Part shown: positions 37,882 through 48,046 of the stretch, one piece after another
How the letters are laid out: each line of letters opens with the position of its first letter
Position numbering within the stretch: position 1 is the stretch's first letter
NCBI RefSeq assembly: GCF_016616425.1
Contig: NZ_CP067101.1
Location: 5,704,001 to 5,768,000 of the forward strand
Source of the DNA: Bradyrhizobium diazoefficiens
Lineage (GTDB): Bacteria; Pseudomonadota; Alphaproteobacteria; Rhizobiales; Xanthobacteraceae
DNA length: 64,000 nucleotides
Reading direction: 5' to 3'
Position numbers and translations under genes: made by a program
The notes under the pieces: model-generated
Told to the model about the DNA's origin: nothing
Database searches by the model: none
What the model saw: the letters and a program-made list of their open reading frames with translations, nothing else

Positions 37882-39248
37882 GCATCGTCATCATCGGGGC
37901 CGGTCCGGCCGGCACCCGTGCGGCCGAAATTCTCGTCCGCGCAGGCCTGCGCCCAATCGTGATCGACGAAGCACCGGAGAACGGCGGACGCATTTATCAG
38001 CGCCAGCCGACCGGTTTCCACCGCCCCCCTCGTGTTCTCTACGGCTTTGAAGCTGCAAAGGCGCGCACCATACACGACATCTTCGACCGGCTACGCACGT
38101 CCATCGACTTCCGACCGCGAACGCTCGCATGGAACATGCGGCCGGGCATGATCGACACGATGTGCGACGGGAAAGCGCGCGCCGTGCCTTTTGCGCAGAC
38201 GATCCTTTGCACGGGGGCGATGGATCGGGTGATCCCGCTGCCTGGCTGGACCCTGCCGGGGGTTTTCACTCTGGGCGGATCACAGATTTCGTTGAAGGCG
38301 CAGGGCTGCGCCATCGGTGCGCGTGTCGCCTTTCTCGGGACGGGCCCCCTGCTCTACCTCGTTGCGTATCAATACGCCCAGGCCGGCGCGCAGGCTACGG
38401 CCGTGCTCGACACGACACCCTTCGCCAACAAGGCGGCACAGGCGTTCGGGCTGATGCGTGGCGGGGCAACCTTCGCCAAGGGCCTTTATTACATCGCCTG
38501 GCTACGCTCGCACGGCATCCCCATCATCGAGGGTGTAACACCGCTCGTGATCGGGGGCGGCGGCCAGGTCGAGTCGCTGAGCTGGCGTGACACGCGCGGC
38601 AGCACGCAGGAGGTGGCAGTCGATGCTGTCGGACTCGGCTTTGGGCTGAAGCCGGAGGCGCAACTCGCCGATCTCGCCGGTGTACCGTTCGACTTCGATC
38701 CGGTGCAGCACAATTGGGTGCCGCGCAAGCATCCCAGCGGGCAAACGTCCGTCGAAGGCGTGTTCCTTGCCGGCGACGGCAGCGGGATTTGCGGCGCCGA
38801 TCTTGCCGAGGCGGCCGGTGCGCGCGCTGCCTGGGCGGTGCTGGCGACGCGCGGCCTCGCGGTTGATGCGCGCGCGGTGGCGCGGCTCGACGCAACGCTG
38901 GCAGCCGGCGCTGCTTTCCGCGCCGCATTGGAGCGCGCATTTCCATTTCCAGCGAAGCTCGCCGCCGATATGGCTGACGACACCATGCTTTGTCGCTGCG
39001 AGGCAGTCACGGCGGGCGAATTGCGCGCGGCCGCGAATGAGTTTCTCGCGACGCTTCCACCATCGGAGGTCAATCGGGCCAAGGCGCTGACCCGTGTCGG
39101 CATGGGTCGTTGCCAGGGTCGCGTCTGCGGCGCAGCCGCAACCGAGGTGCTGGCGACCACCCTGTCCTGCCCGGTCGAAGAGGTCGGCCGCCTCCGCGGA
39201 CAGCCACCCGTGAAGCCGATCCCCATCCTTCCCGCGGAGGCCGCATGA
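37878..39248 (+). CDS. FAD/NAD(P)-binding subunit with BFD-like [2Fe-2S] domain (HcnB/OoxA-like)
   Basis: 456 aa. N-terminal FAD motif G-A-G-P-A-G at 7-12 with a second dinucleotide fold in the middle (F-L-G-T-G-P-L-L). The C-terminus has C-R-C-E and C-Q-G-R-V-C-G, the BFD-type iron-sulfur ligands. Matches alpha subunits of opine oxidases and HcnB. Coupled by ATGA on both sides; with the 94-aa and 386-aa partners it forms a three-subunit dehydrogenase. Confidence 0.87.
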   Translation: MSIVIIGAGPAGTRAAEILVRAGLRPIVIDEAPENGGRIYQRQPTGFHRPPRVLYGFEAAKARTIHDIFDRLRTSIDFRPRTLAWNMRPGMIDTMCDGKARAVPFAQTILCTGAMDRVIPLPGWTLPGVFTLGGSQISLKAQGCAIGARVAFLGTGPLLYLVAYQYAQAGAQATAVLDTTPFANKAAQAFGLMRGGATFAKGLYYIAWLRSHGIPIIEGVTPLVIGGGGQVESLSWRDTRGSTQEVAVDAVGLGFGLKPEAQLADLAGVPFDFDPVQHNWVPRKHPSGQTSVEGVFLAGDGSGICGADLAEAAGARAAWAVLATRGLAVDARAVARLDATLAAGAAFRAALERAFPFPAKLAADMADDTMLCRCEAVTAGELRAAANEFLATLPPSEVNRAKALTRVGMGRCQGRVCGAAATEVLATTLSCPVEEVGRLRGQPPVKPIPILPAEAA

Positions 39249-40405
39249 GCGTCACGTCCACCGACGTGTTGATCGTGGGCGGCGGCGGGGCCGGTTGCTC
39301 CACGGCCCTGCATCTCGCAAAGCGCAACGCGCGATGCATCCTCCTCGAACGCGGCCAGATCGGCGGGCAAGCCAGCGGCGTCAATTACGGCGGCGTCCGT
39401 CAGCAGGGCCGGCATCCGGCGGAATTGCCGCTCGCCCGCCGTTCTCGGGACATCTGGGCCAGGCTGCCGGAGCTCATCGGCACCGACTGCGAGTTCGAGG
39501 TGACCGGACATCTGAAGCTCGCGCGCAACCAGGCCGAGGAAGCCGAGCTCATTGCCTATCTTAATGTTGCCAAGGCCAACGGACTTCCGCTGATCATGAT
39601 CGGCGGCAATGCCATCCATCAGCAATATCCCTGGCTTGGACCCGACGTCGTTGCCGGCTCGTTCGCGCCCGACGATGGCGCCGCCAACCCGCGCCTGTTG
39701 AGCCCCGCTCTGGCGCGAGCCGCGCGCGATGCCGGCGCCGATATCCGAGAATTCACGCCGGTCAGCAAGCTAGCTCATGACGGCATGCAGTTCATCGTGA
39801 AATCGGGGGAGCGTGAATTTCGTGCGCGATGTCTCGTCAACACAGCCGGCTATTGGGGCGGCGCGGTTGCCAAAGCATTTGGTGAGCAGGTCCCGGTGTC
39901 GCCGCTCAACCCCAACATGCTCGTAACCGAGCCCCTGCCCTACTTCATTGCGCCGAATTTGGGCGTCGTTGGCGGCGACGTCTATCTGCGTCAGATCCGG
40001 CGGGGCAATGTGATTTTCGGCGGCGGCCGCGGGCACTCCGATCCGGACGTTCCGTCGTCACGGCCGTCGCCAGAGGCAAGCTATGTCGTCATGGCGAAGG
40101 CGCTGCAGCTCGTGCCGCAGCTCGCGGGCGTCCAAGTGATCCGCAGCTGGACGGGCATCGACGGCGAAACGCCGGACGATATTCCCGTCATCGGACTGAG
40201 CCGCACGACGCCCGGCCTGTTTCATGCCTTTGGATTCTCCGGTCACGGCTTCCAGCTCGGCCCGGCCATCGGAGCCATCATGAGCGAGCTCGTCCTGGAC
40301 GGACACACGGATGTTCCGCTCGAGCCGTTCCGTATCGATCGCTTTGCGCCGAACCAATCACTCAACCAGCAGGGACAGAGACATGACGCTTCGCATCACG
40401 CTTAG
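39245..40405 (+). CDS. FAD-dependent amine/D-amino-acid oxidoreductase (HcnC/OoxB-like)
   Basis: 386 aa DAO-family flavoprotein: V-L-I-V-G-G-G-G-A-G-C-S-T at the N-terminus and the closing G-H-G-F-Q-L-G-P-A-I-G flavin loop at the C-terminus. It is the substrate-oxidising beta subunit in opine oxidases, HcnC and proline/sarcosine oxidase-like complexes. Overlaps the previous gene by 4 bp and the next by 23 bp. Substrate could be an opine, N-methylated or D-amino acid; not resolvable from sequence alone. Confidence 0.87.
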   Translation: MSVTSTDVLIVGGGGAGCSTALHLAKRNARCILLERGQIGGQASGVNYGGVRQQGRHPAELPLARRSRDIWARLPELIGTDCEFEVTGHLKLARNQAEEAELIAYLNVAKANGLPLIMIGGNAIHQQYPWLGPDVVAGSFAPDDGAANPRLLSPALARAARDAGADIREFTPVSKLAHDGMQFIVKSGEREFRARCLVNTAGYWGGAVAKAFGEQVPVSPLNPNMLVTEPLPYFIAPNLGVVGGDVYLRQIRRGNVIFGGGRGHSDPDVPSSRPSPEASYVVMAKALQLVPQLAGVQVIRSWTGIDGETPDDIPVIGLSRTTPGLFHAFGFSGHGFQLGPAIGAIMSELVLDGHTDVPLEPFRIDRFAPNQSLNQQGQRHDASHHA

Positions 40406-41933
40406 TGCGGCACTTGCGGCTGCCACCCTCATTGCGATGCCCGCTTCAGCAGCGCCAAAGTCCGATCTGAAGGTCGGCATGGCGGCTCAGGATGTCGGTC
40501 AGCTCGATCCTCATCGCGCGGTCAGCACGATCGACCGCACCGTGGTGGCCTGGATCTACAACGGCCTCGTGCGTTTCAAGCCGGGGACGATGGATCCTGC
40601 GCAGATCGAGCCGGATCTCGCGGAGAAGTGGGAATCGAGTTCCGACAAGCTCGACTGGACATTCCACTTACGTCACGGCGTCAAGTTTCACGGCGACTTT
40701 GGCGAGCTGACCGCCGATGACATCGTCTTCAGCCTGAAGAGAGCAAGCGATGCCAAGACGTCGGCGTTCTCCGCCGACTTCGCCGCATTCAAGACGATCG
40801 AGGCAACGGATCCGTACACGGTCCACATCGTTCTGGCGCGGCAGGTGCCGAGCTTGCTCGGGCTGGTCACCAACTATTCGGGTGGCTACATCGTCAGCCG
40901 CAAGGCGGTCGAGAAATATGGTGCGGACTTCACGCGCAACCCGGTCGGCACGGGCCCCTTCGCCTTCGTCTCCGATACCCCGAACCAGTCGCTCGAGCTC
41001 GCGGCCTTCGACGGCTATTTCCGAGGCAAACCGAAGCTCGAGCACGTGAGCTATCGCTACATTCCTTCCGATTCCTCACGCGACCTTGCCTTCCAGAACG
41101 GCGAGATCGACCTTATCTACGGCAAGCAGGATCAGGCCTGGATCAACCGTATCCGCGCGTTGCCGAACTCGGTCGTCGACGTGTTCGAGCCGGGCGAGCT
41201 CGCCAATCTCAATCTCAACATCACGGCGAAGCCGCTCGACGACATTCGCGTGCGGCAGGCGATCGCTTACGCTGTCAACAGGCCCGAGCTCGTGAAGTGG
41301 CAGGGCGCCGACACCGCACGGCCAGGCCAGAGCGTGATTCCGGCCGGCTATCTCGGATTTTCCAAGGATGTCGGTCTCGTCAACACCGATATCAGCAAAG
41401 CCAAGGCGCTGCTCAAGGATGCAGGTTATCCCGACGGCGTGACGATCAAGATCATCCACACGCAGTTGCCGCAGATGCTGGGCAGCATGCAGGTGGTGCA
41501 GGCGCAGCTACGCAAGGCCGGCATCAATCTCGATATCCAGGTCGTCGACCACGCCACCTTCCATCAGCAGATCCGCAAGGATCTGAGCCCGATCGTCTAT
41601 TATGCGGCGGCGCGCTTCCCCGTGGCGGACATCTACCTGACCCAGTTCTTTCATTCGTCAAGTATCGTCGGAAAGCCGACGGCGGTCACCAATTTCAGCC
41701 ACTGCGACGTCGCTGACAAGGAGATCGACGCCGCCAAGTCCGAGACCGATACCGAGAAGCAGGTTGCACTCTGGATCGAGGCCCAGAAGAAGATCGTCGC
41801 GGCCGTCTGTGCCGTTCCTCTGGCTGAGGCCCTGCAAATCTGGGCGCACCGCACCGACCTCGATTATGGCTACGAGTTGAAGGCGTCACTGTCGCTCGGC
41901 CCGCTCTTGACGGAAGCGACACACTTCAAGTGA
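40383..41933 (+). CDS. Peptide/opine-type ABC transporter substrate-binding protein (SBP family 5)
   Basis: 516 aa. Signal peptide ends A-M-P-A-S-A-A. Family-5 words: D-P-H-R-A-V, D-D-I-V-F-S-L-K-R, G-T-G-P-F-A-F and A-Y-A-V-N-R-P-E-L. The ATG at 40383 lies 23 bp inside the upstream gene, just after A-G-G-G-A-C-A-G in DNA. It delivers the substrate to DppB/DppC-like permeases encoded next. Confidence 0.9.
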   Translation: MTLRITLSAALAAATLIAMPASAAPKSDLKVGMAAQDVGQLDPHRAVSTIDRTVVAWIYNGLVRFKPGTMDPAQIEPDLAEKWESSSDKLDWTFHLRHGVKFHGDFGELTADDIVFSLKRASDAKTSAFSADFAAFKTIEATDPYTVHIVLARQVPSLLGLVTNYSGGYIVSRKAVEKYGADFTRNPVGTGPFAFVSDTPNQSLELAAFDGYFRGKPKLEHVSYRYIPSDSSRDLAFQNGEIDLIYGKQDQAWINRIRALPNSVVDVFEPGELANLNLNITAKPLDDIRVRQAIAYAVNRPELVKWQGADTARPGQSVIPAGYLGFSKDVGLVNTDISKAKALLKDAGYPDGVTIKIIHTQLPQMLGSMQVVQAQLRKAGINLDIQVVDHATFHQQIRKDLSPIVYYAAARFPVADIYLTQFFHSSSIVGKPTAVTNFSHCDVADKEIDAAKSETDTEKQVALWIEAQKKIVAAVCAVPLAEALQIWAHRTDLDYGYELKASLSLGPLLTEATHFK

Positions 41934-41964
41934 GGTTGGCGCGAACAAGCCGAGGGATCGTCCG

Positions 41965-42903
41965 GTGATTGGCTTCATCATCCGAAGATTGCTGTCGTCG
42001 ATACCGACGCTGCTCGCGGTATTGACGCTGGTCTTTCTGCTGGTGCGCGTGGTTCCGGGCGACCCCGCGATCGCCATCCTGGGTGATCGAGCGACCCCGG
42101 AAACGCTCTCGGCCCTGCGCGCCGAACTCGGCCTCGATCGCTGGATCGGTACGCAATATTTCGAGTTCCTGGGTCATGCCTTGCGCGGCGATCTCGGCAC
42201 CAGCATGGTCACGCATCGTGCAGTCTGGACCGAAATTGCCGAAGCTTTGCCGCACACCATCGTGTTGACGCTGGCGGCCATGGTGATCGGCTGCCTGGTC
42301 GGGATTCCAGCCGGCGTCTGGGCTGCCCTTCACCGCAACGGCACGATCGACGTGCTGACGCGTCTGTTGTCGCTGCTCGGGCTGTCCTTCCCCGTCTTTG
42401 TTTCGGGCATCTTCCTCCTGATCGTCTTCGCGTTGCAGCTGCACCTGTTTCCGGTGATAGGCAATCCGCGCCCCGGCGACTTGATCGACGGCTTGCACAA
42501 ACTCGTCCTGCCCGCGGTCACCCTCGGCATCGTGATGGCGGCCTATGTCGTCCGCGTGACGCGCAGCTCGATGCTGCAGGTACTAGGCGAGGATTACATC
42601 CGCACCGCGCGCGCCAAAGGCGTACCACGGCGCGCGATTGTCTGGCGTCACGGTTTGTCCAACGCCTTGATCCCGGTCGTCACAGTGGTCGGTCTCTATG
42701 TCGGCATCCTTATCGGCAATTCGGTGCTCACCGAAATCGTCTTCAACCGCCCCGGCCTTGGCAAGGTGATCGTCAGCGCGCTGACCCAGCGCGACTACAC
42801 CATGTTGCAGGGCATGATGGTGATCTATTGTTTCCTGATCGTAGTGGTGAACCTGATCACCGACATCAGCTATGGCCTCATCGATCCGAGGGTTAAGCAA
42901 TGA
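41965..42903 (+). CDS. Peptide/opine-type ABC transporter permease (DppB-like)
   Basis: 312 aa, about six membrane segments. It starts I-I-R-R-L-L-S-S-I-P-T-L-L-A-V-L, the usual DppB beginning, and has the cytoplasmic loop Y-I-R-T-A-R-A-K-G that contacts the ATPase. The start is a GTG at 41965. It overlaps the next permease by 4 bp. Confidence 0.9.
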   Translation: MIGFIIRRLLSSIPTLLAVLTLVFLLVRVVPGDPAIAILGDRATPETLSALRAELGLDRWIGTQYFEFLGHALRGDLGTSMVTHRAVWTEIAEALPHTIVLTLAAMVIGCLVGIPAGVWAALHRNGTIDVLTRLLSLLGLSFPVFVSGIFLLIVFALQLHLFPVIGNPRPGDLIDGLHKLVLPAVTLGIVMAAYVVRVTRSSMLQVLGEDYIRTARAKGVPRRAIVWRHGLSNALIPVVTVVGLYVGILIGNSVLTEIVFNRPGLGKVIVSALTQRDYTMLQGMMVIYCFLIVVVNLITDISYGLIDPRVKQ

Positions 42904-43769
42904 CCGACGTGGCCCTTTCCACGCTATCTTCACCCCGTCGTGCAATGGTCGGCCGGCTCTTGGGCAATCCCACGACACTCGCCGGCATCGTTCTGTGCGC
43001 CATCATTCTGGCCGGCGCGCTGCTGGCGCCATGGCTTTCCCCTCACGATCCCCTCGAACAGAACATCATCGATCGCCTGGCGGGATCGGGGTCTGATTAT
43101 CTGCTCGGCACCGACCAGTTCGGCCGCGACGTGCTGTCACGGCTGCTTTGGGGCGCGCGGGTATCCCTGCTGGTGTCCTTTCTTTCCATCGCCTGCGCCG
43201 TCGTCGTCGGCGGGGCGATCGGCATGATCAGCGGCTATATCGGCGGACGCTTCGATCTGGTGACCATGCAGGTAATGGACGTCCTGCTGTCGTTTCCGAG
43301 CCTGATCCTCGGCATGATCATGGTGGCGCTGCTTGGTTCGAGCGTCACCAATCTCATCATTGCCATCGCGCTCACGGCGATAGCCCCGTTCGCGCGCATT
43401 GCACGCGCACCGGTCCTGGTTCTCAAGGAGCGAGCTTTCATTGAGGCCGGCCGCGCGCTCGGCTTCTCGCATCTGCGCATCCTGTTCGTGCATGTACTGC
43501 CCAACATCGTCACCGACCTCCTGGTCATGGGCACGCTGTGGATGGCAACCGCGGTCCGCACCGAGGCCTCGCTCTCCTTCATCGGGCTCGGTGTCAAGCC
43601 GCCGACCCCGACCTGGGGCGGCATGATGCGAGACGGATTTGAGAACATCCTCGATTCGGCATGGCTGTGCATCTGGCCGGGCTTGGCCATTCTTGTTCTG
43701 GTCCTGGGATTGAACCTCGTCGGTGACGGCCTTTGCGACGTGACCGATCCGAAAGCGAGCGCCCAATGA
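42900..43769 (+). CDS. Peptide/opine-type ABC transporter permease (DppC-like)
   Basis: 289 aa, about six membrane segments. The G-T-D-Q-F-G-R-D-V-L-S-R word near residue 65 and the E-A-G-R-A-L-G-F-S loop are DppC hallmarks. It is coupled by ATGA to dppB and to the following ATPase. It forms a heterodimeric channel with the 41965 product. Confidence 0.9.
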   Translation: MTDVALSTLSSPRRAMVGRLLGNPTTLAGIVLCAIILAGALLAPWLSPHDPLEQNIIDRLAGSGSDYLLGTDQFGRDVLSRLLWGARVSLLVSFLSIACAVVVGGAIGMISGYIGGRFDLVTMQVMDVLLSFPSLILGMIMVALLGSSVTNLIIAIALTAIAPFARIARAPVLVLKERAFIEAGRALGFSHLRILFVHVLPNIVTDLLVMGTLWMATAVRTEASLSFIGLGVKPPTPTWGGMMRDGFENILDSAWLCIWPGLAILVLVLGLNLVGDGLCDVTDPKASAQ

Positions 43770-44740
43770 CCGCGTCGCAAACCCTGCTCGATGTTTGCGA
43801 TCTCGCCAAGCATTTCACGGTGACCAAAGGCTTCCCGCGTCCTGTCACGACGACGGTTCGCGCCGTGGACGGCGTCAGCTTCGCAGTGACGCGCGGCGAG
43901 GCGTTCGGTCTGGTCGGCGAGTCCGGCTGCGGCAAGTCGACCGCGGCACGTGCCTTGCTGCGACTGATTCCGCCGGACGCTGGTCGCGTGCACTTTGCCG
44001 GCATCGACGTGACCGGGGCACACGGATCCGCGCTGCAGCGGCTGCGTCGTCAGATGCAGATCGTATTCCAGGACCCCTATTCGTCGCTCAATCCGCGACG
44101 CACGATCGGCCAGGCCCTGACCGAGCCGCTTGGCGTGCATGGTCTTGCCCGCGGCCGCGCCGCGCGCGACCGCGCGATCGCGCTGCTGGAGGAGGTCGGC
44201 CTGCCCCCGTCGGCCTATGACCGCCACCCGCACGAATTTTCCGGCGGGCAGCGTCAACGTATCGGAATCGCCCGTGCACTGTCTGTCGAACCCGAGCTCA
44301 TCGTTGCCGACGAGCCGGTTTCCGCGCTCGACGTTTCCGTCCAGGCACAGGTGCTGTTGCTGCTGAAAGATCTGCAGGCGCGGCGCGGCCTGACATTCGT
44401 GTTCGTCAGTCACGATCTCGGTGTCGTGCGGTGGTTCTGCTCGCGCGTTGCGGTCATGTATCTCGGACGTATCGTGGAGGACGGCCCGGTCTCACGCGTG
44501 TTCGGTGCACCGCGCCATCCCTATACGCGCATGCTGCGCGATGCGTCACCCATCCCCGATCCGGGTATCCGGGGCCAACTGCCGCGTATCGTCGGCGAAA
44601 TTCCTTCTGCCGCCAATCCACCGGCAGGTTGCCACTTTCACCCCCGTTGCTCCCGCGCATCGGAGGTGTGTCGCAGTGTGTATCCGCAATGGCGGGCTGA
44701 TGGCGATGGTGGCATAGCCTGTCACCATCCAGAGGCCTGA
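43766..44740 (+). CDS. Peptide/opine-type ABC transporter ATP-binding protein (DppF/OppF-like)
   Basis: 324 aa ATPase with G-E-S-G-C-G-K-S-T, F-S-G-G-Q-R-Q-R and the C-terminal C-H-F-H-P-R-C-S extension. The F-Q-D-P-Y-S-S-L-N-P-R-R word is typical of the DppF/OppF type. It ends the operon and pairs with the ATPase at 35917. Start at the ATGA overlap. Confidence 0.9.
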   Translation: MTASQTLLDVCDLAKHFTVTKGFPRPVTTTVRAVDGVSFAVTRGEAFGLVGESGCGKSTAARALLRLIPPDAGRVHFAGIDVTGAHGSALQRLRRQMQIVFQDPYSSLNPRRTIGQALTEPLGVHGLARGRAARDRAIALLEEVGLPPSAYDRHPHEFSGGQRQRIGIARALSVEPELIVADEPVSALDVSVQAQVLLLLKDLQARRGLTFVFVSHDLGVVRWFCSRVAVMYLGRIVEDGPVSRVFGAPRHPYTRMLRDASPIPDPGIRGQLPRIVGEIPSAANPPAGCHFHPRCSRASEVCRSVYPQWRADGDGGIACHHPEA

Positions 44741-45050
44741 TAGACCGCTGCATACTCGAAGCGACCTCTTCCACCGCGGCACGAAATGGAAGTTCGCGAG
44801 CGTCACGTCACCAGGTAGACTCCTTGGAATTCGAGGAAAGCCGTTTGGCTGGGCCTCGCTGCGTTGCGGGATGAATGCGATCGGCATCTTGCGGCAAAGC
44901 CGGATCATTTTGAGCCAAGAGTCTAGTGGAGTGGGTTTGCTTCGATTTCAGAAATATTCCATTGTAAGCACACGAAGGACATCCGCAGGTATAGCGGAAC
45001 TCGACGTCGGCTGACGACACCAGCCGGTGAAGCAAGACGAAAGGGAGATC
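44741..45050 (+). other. 310-bp gap before tctC
   Basis: No coding frame here resembles a gene. The sequence is more AT-rich toward 44930-44970, where a promoter for tctCBA would be expected, but no clear -35/-10 pair stands out. No hairpin with a T-run was found after the upstream operon. Confidence 0.35.
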
Positions 45051-45998
45051 ATGAAAAGGCTTCTAGCGCTCGCTTTTGCCTCACTGATATCCACCGCCTC
45101 CTACGCGGCCCCGTTTCCGGATCGACCGATCAAGCTGATCGTGCCATGGGCCGCCGGCGGCGATACCGATCTCATCTTCCGGCCGCTGCTGCCGCTGCTG
45201 CAGAAATACCTCGGCCAACCGGTTATCATCGCCAATGTCGGCGGCGCCTCCGGGACCGTCGGTGAGCGCGAGGCCGCGAATGCCGCGCCGGACGGTTATA
45301 CGGTTTTCGGCGCTCACGATTACATCCATTCGGTTTACTTCGGGGGCATTATCGACATCAAATATTCCGATGCCTTCGAGCCGGTCTGCCTGATCGCCTC
45401 GACGCCTTCGGTCATTACGGTAGGCGAAAAGACGCCCTGGAAATCGTTCAAGGAACTGGTGGCCGATGCCAAGGAGAGGCCCGGCCAGATCGTGGTCGGC
45501 GCCTCGCTCGGTTCGACCAGCCAATATTCGATCGCACTCGCAGCCAAGGCGGCCGGCGTCACCTTCAAATACGTGCCTTATCAAGGCACGGCCCCGCGCA
45601 TGAACGCGCTGCTCGGCGGGCACATTCAGGTCGCCGACAGCAATCTGACCCAGAAGAACAAGGTCGATGCCGGCCTGCTGCGCTTCCTGGCCAGCATGGC
45701 CGACAAGCGAACCGAGGGTCTGGAAAACGTGCCGACGTTGAAGGAACTCGGCTATGACGTCGAGTATTCGGTCAACCGCGGCCTGATGGTGCCGAAGGGA
45801 ACCCCGGCCGAGGTCGTCAACAAGCTCAACGATGCTTGCGCCAAGGCGACCAAGGAGCCCGAATACGCGAAGGCCCTTCTGTCACAGGGCACCAGCGTAC
45901 GCTACCTGGATCCGAAGGGCTATGCGGATTATCTAAAAAAGACCGATGCGCAGACGAAGGACATCGCCAAATCTCTCGGTCTGCTGAAGCGCGAATAG
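45051..45998 (+). CDS. tctC: Tripartite tricarboxylate transporter binding protein (TctC/Bug family)
   Basis: 315 aa periplasmic binding protein. Signal peptide ends T-A-S-Y-A-A; mature start F-P-D-R-P-I-K-L-I-V-P-W-A-A-G-G is the family signature. The ATG at 45051 has AAGGGAG upstream; an in-frame GTG at 45027 has none. TctC members bind carboxylates such as citrate, tricarballylate or aromatic acids; the ligand is unknown. Directly followed by tctB. Confidence 0.9.
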   Translation: MKRLLALAFASLISTASYAAPFPDRPIKLIVPWAAGGDTDLIFRPLLPLLQKYLGQPVIIANVGGASGTVGEREAANAAPDGYTVFGAHDYIHSVYFGGIIDIKYSDAFEPVCLIASTPSVITVGEKTPWKSFKELVADAKERPGQIVVGASLGSTSQYSIALAAKAAGVTFKYVPYQGTAPRMNALLGGHIQVADSNLTQKNKVDAGLLRFLASMADKRTEGLENVPTLKELGYDVEYSVNRGLMVPKGTPAEVVNKLNDACAKATKEPEYAKALLSQGTSVRYLDPKGYADYLKKTDAQTKDIAKSLGLLKRE

Positions 45999-46499
45999 AT
46001 GCTCGGTCGCGATGGCATAGCGGGGCTGGTCTGTCTGGCGCTCAGCATCGGATTGTTCATGCTAACATTCGGATTGCCGCCGGCCGTCATGGTCCCGATT
46101 GGACCGGCGTTCTATCCGCGTCTCGTCATCCTGCTATTCGGACTGCTAAGCGTGATCCTGATCGTGCTTGACCTGCGCACGCCGCGCAGTCTGCGGTCTG
46201 GCGCCGGGGCGGTGGTTGCTCCGGGCACGCCCGCGGCGGGAGCGCAGCCAAATTACCGGCTCGTGCTGGCCACCTTCGTCGAGTTCGGGATCTACATCGC
46301 CGCGCTGCCGCTGATCGGCTTCCGCATTTCGACCTTCTTGTTCGTGCTCGCGCTGGAGGTCACGCTGGAGTGGCCGCGCGATGTGAGACGCTGGGCGCTG
46401 ATGGTGGCCGCCGCAATAGTGACGAGCGCCGCATGTTACTTCGTCTTTGAAAACTATCTGTCGGTGCTGTTGCCGCGCGGCGCGTGGAGCGGAATGTGA
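45999..46499 (+). CDS. tctB: Tripartite tricarboxylate transporter small permease TctB
   Basis: 166 aa with four hydrophobic segments, the usual TctB topology, and P-I-G-P-A-F-Y-P-R near residue 31, a conserved family word. It starts at the base after the tctC stop. It forms the membrane complex with TctA. Confidence 0.87.
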   Translation: MLGRDGIAGLVCLALSIGLFMLTFGLPPAVMVPIGPAFYPRLVILLFGLLSVILIVLDLRTPRSLRSGAGAVVAPGTPAAGAQPNYRLVLATFVEFGIYIAALPLIGFRISTFLFVLALEVTLEWPRDVRRWALMVAAAIVTSAACYFVFENYLSVLLPRGAWSGM

Positions 46500-48034
46500 A
46501 TCATTACGAGCTGCTGTTCACCCACATCGGCACGGTGCTTCACTTCCAGTATCTTGTCCCGCTGCTGGTGGGCACCATCGCCGGCGTGATCGGCGGCGCA
46601 CTGCCCGGCGTCACCGTCACCATGACCGTAATCGTGGTGCTGCCCTTCACTTTCGGACTCGATCCATTGCAGGGTCTCGCTGCAATGATCGGCGTCTATG
46701 TCGGAGGATCGGCCGGCGGCTCGATCACCGCGAGCCTGATCGGCATCCCGGGCACGCCCTCGGCAGTGGCGACCACGTTCGATGGTTTCCCGATGACGAA
46801 GAACGGCGAAGCCGGACGCTCGGTCTGGGTCGGCGTCTGGTCGGCGCTGATCGGCGGCGCGCTCGGCGGCCTGTGCCTGATCGAACTCACCGGCCCCTTC
46901 GCGTCGCTGGCGCTCCAGTTCGGTCCGTGGGAATTCTTCTCGCTGTTCGTCTTCGCGCTCTCGATGGTGGCCGGACTGGTCGGACGATCGGTCACCAAAG
47001 GGCTGCTGTCGGGTGCGGTCGGACTGGTCGTCACCATCATCGGGCCCGACCCGATCATGGGCGTGCAGCGCTTCACGCTTGGCATCCATCAGCTCGAGGG
47101 CGGCTTCCCGTTTCTGCCGGTGCTGATCGGCATTTTTGCCTTCGCGCAACTGATGCCCGACGTTGAACGGATCGGAGCGGGTGAGCATGCGACGGCGGCG
47201 CCGACACAGATGAACCTGAAGGTTTCCCATCTTTCGGTGCTGAAGGACATACTGTGCCGGCCCTTCATGCTGCTGTGGGTGACCTTCATCGGCATTGTAA
47301 TTGGCGTGCTGCCGGCGATCGGCGGCAGCGCCGCCAACATCATGGCGTATGACCAGGCTAAGAAGCTTTCCAAGCGTCCGGAGAAGTTCGGCACCGGCAT
47401 TCCTGAAGGCATCGTCGCCTCGGAAGCCTCCAACAGCGCCAACGTCGCCGGCTCCCTGATGATGATCATGGCGTTCGGCATCCCCGGCGATGCCGTGACC
47501 GCCGTGATGATGGGTGCGCTGACAATCCACGGTATCCAGCCGGGACCGCTGTTCATTTCGCAGCATCCAAAGATCGCCTACGGAATCTACGCTTCCTATC
47601 TGGTGGCGCTGCCGCTGATGGTCGCAGTCATATGGGTCGGCTCGCGCGCCTGGATGCGCGTTATCTTGATCCCGAAGTCCATGCTGATCCCGATCGTGCT
47701 GGTGCTATGCGTGATCGGCGCCTACGCGCTCGGCAACAGCATGAACGACGTCTATGTGCTCGGGCTGTTCTGCGTGATTGGCTACGCCATGGTGAAGGCG
47801 CGCATTCCGCTGGCGCCGTTGATCCTCGGCGTTGTTCTCGGCGACCAGATCGAATCCAATATGATCCAGGCGATCTCCACCGATGCCGATCCCTGGCTGT
47901 TCCTGACGCGCCCGATTTCCGGCGGGCTGATTGCGGCGTCGGTGCTGTCGATCGGTTTCGCCGTCTGGCAGCATAATCGCGAAACTCGGCGGGTTGCTGC
48001 CGCGGCGGCAGAAGAGATCGATCCGGATTTCTGA
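46496..48034 (+). CDS. tctA: Tripartite tricarboxylate transporter large permease TctA
   Basis: 512 aa, about 12 membrane segments. Family words G-A-L-P-G-V-T, G-I-P-G-T-P-S-A-V-A-T and G-I-P-G-D-A-V-T-A are present. The GTG at 46496 overlaps the tctB stop as GTGA and is chosen over a GTG at 46484. It carries out sodium- or proton-coupled uptake with TctB and TctC. Confidence 0.9.
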   Translation: MNHYELLFTHIGTVLHFQYLVPLLVGTIAGVIGGALPGVTVTMTVIVVLPFTFGLDPLQGLAAMIGVYVGGSAGGSITASLIGIPGTPSAVATTFDGFPMTKNGEAGRSVWVGVWSALIGGALGGLCLIELTGPFASLALQFGPWEFFSLFVFALSMVAGLVGRSVTKGLLSGAVGLVVTIIGPDPIMGVQRFTLGIHQLEGGFPFLPVLIGIFAFAQLMPDVERIGAGEHATAAPTQMNLKVSHLSVLKDILCRPFMLLWVTFIGIVIGVLPAIGGSAANIMAYDQAKKLSKRPEKFGTGIPEGIVASEASNSANVAGSLMMIMAFGIPGDAVTAVMMGALTIHGIQPGPLFISQHPKIAYGIYASYLVALPLMVAVIWVGSRAWMRVILIPKSMLIPIVLVLCVIGAYALGNSMNDVYVLGLFCVIGYAMVKARIPLAPLILGVVLGDQIESNMIQAISTDADPWLFLTRPISGGLIAASVLSIGFAVWQHNRETRRVAAAAAEEIDPDF

Positions 48035-48046
48035 ACGGAGCACAAA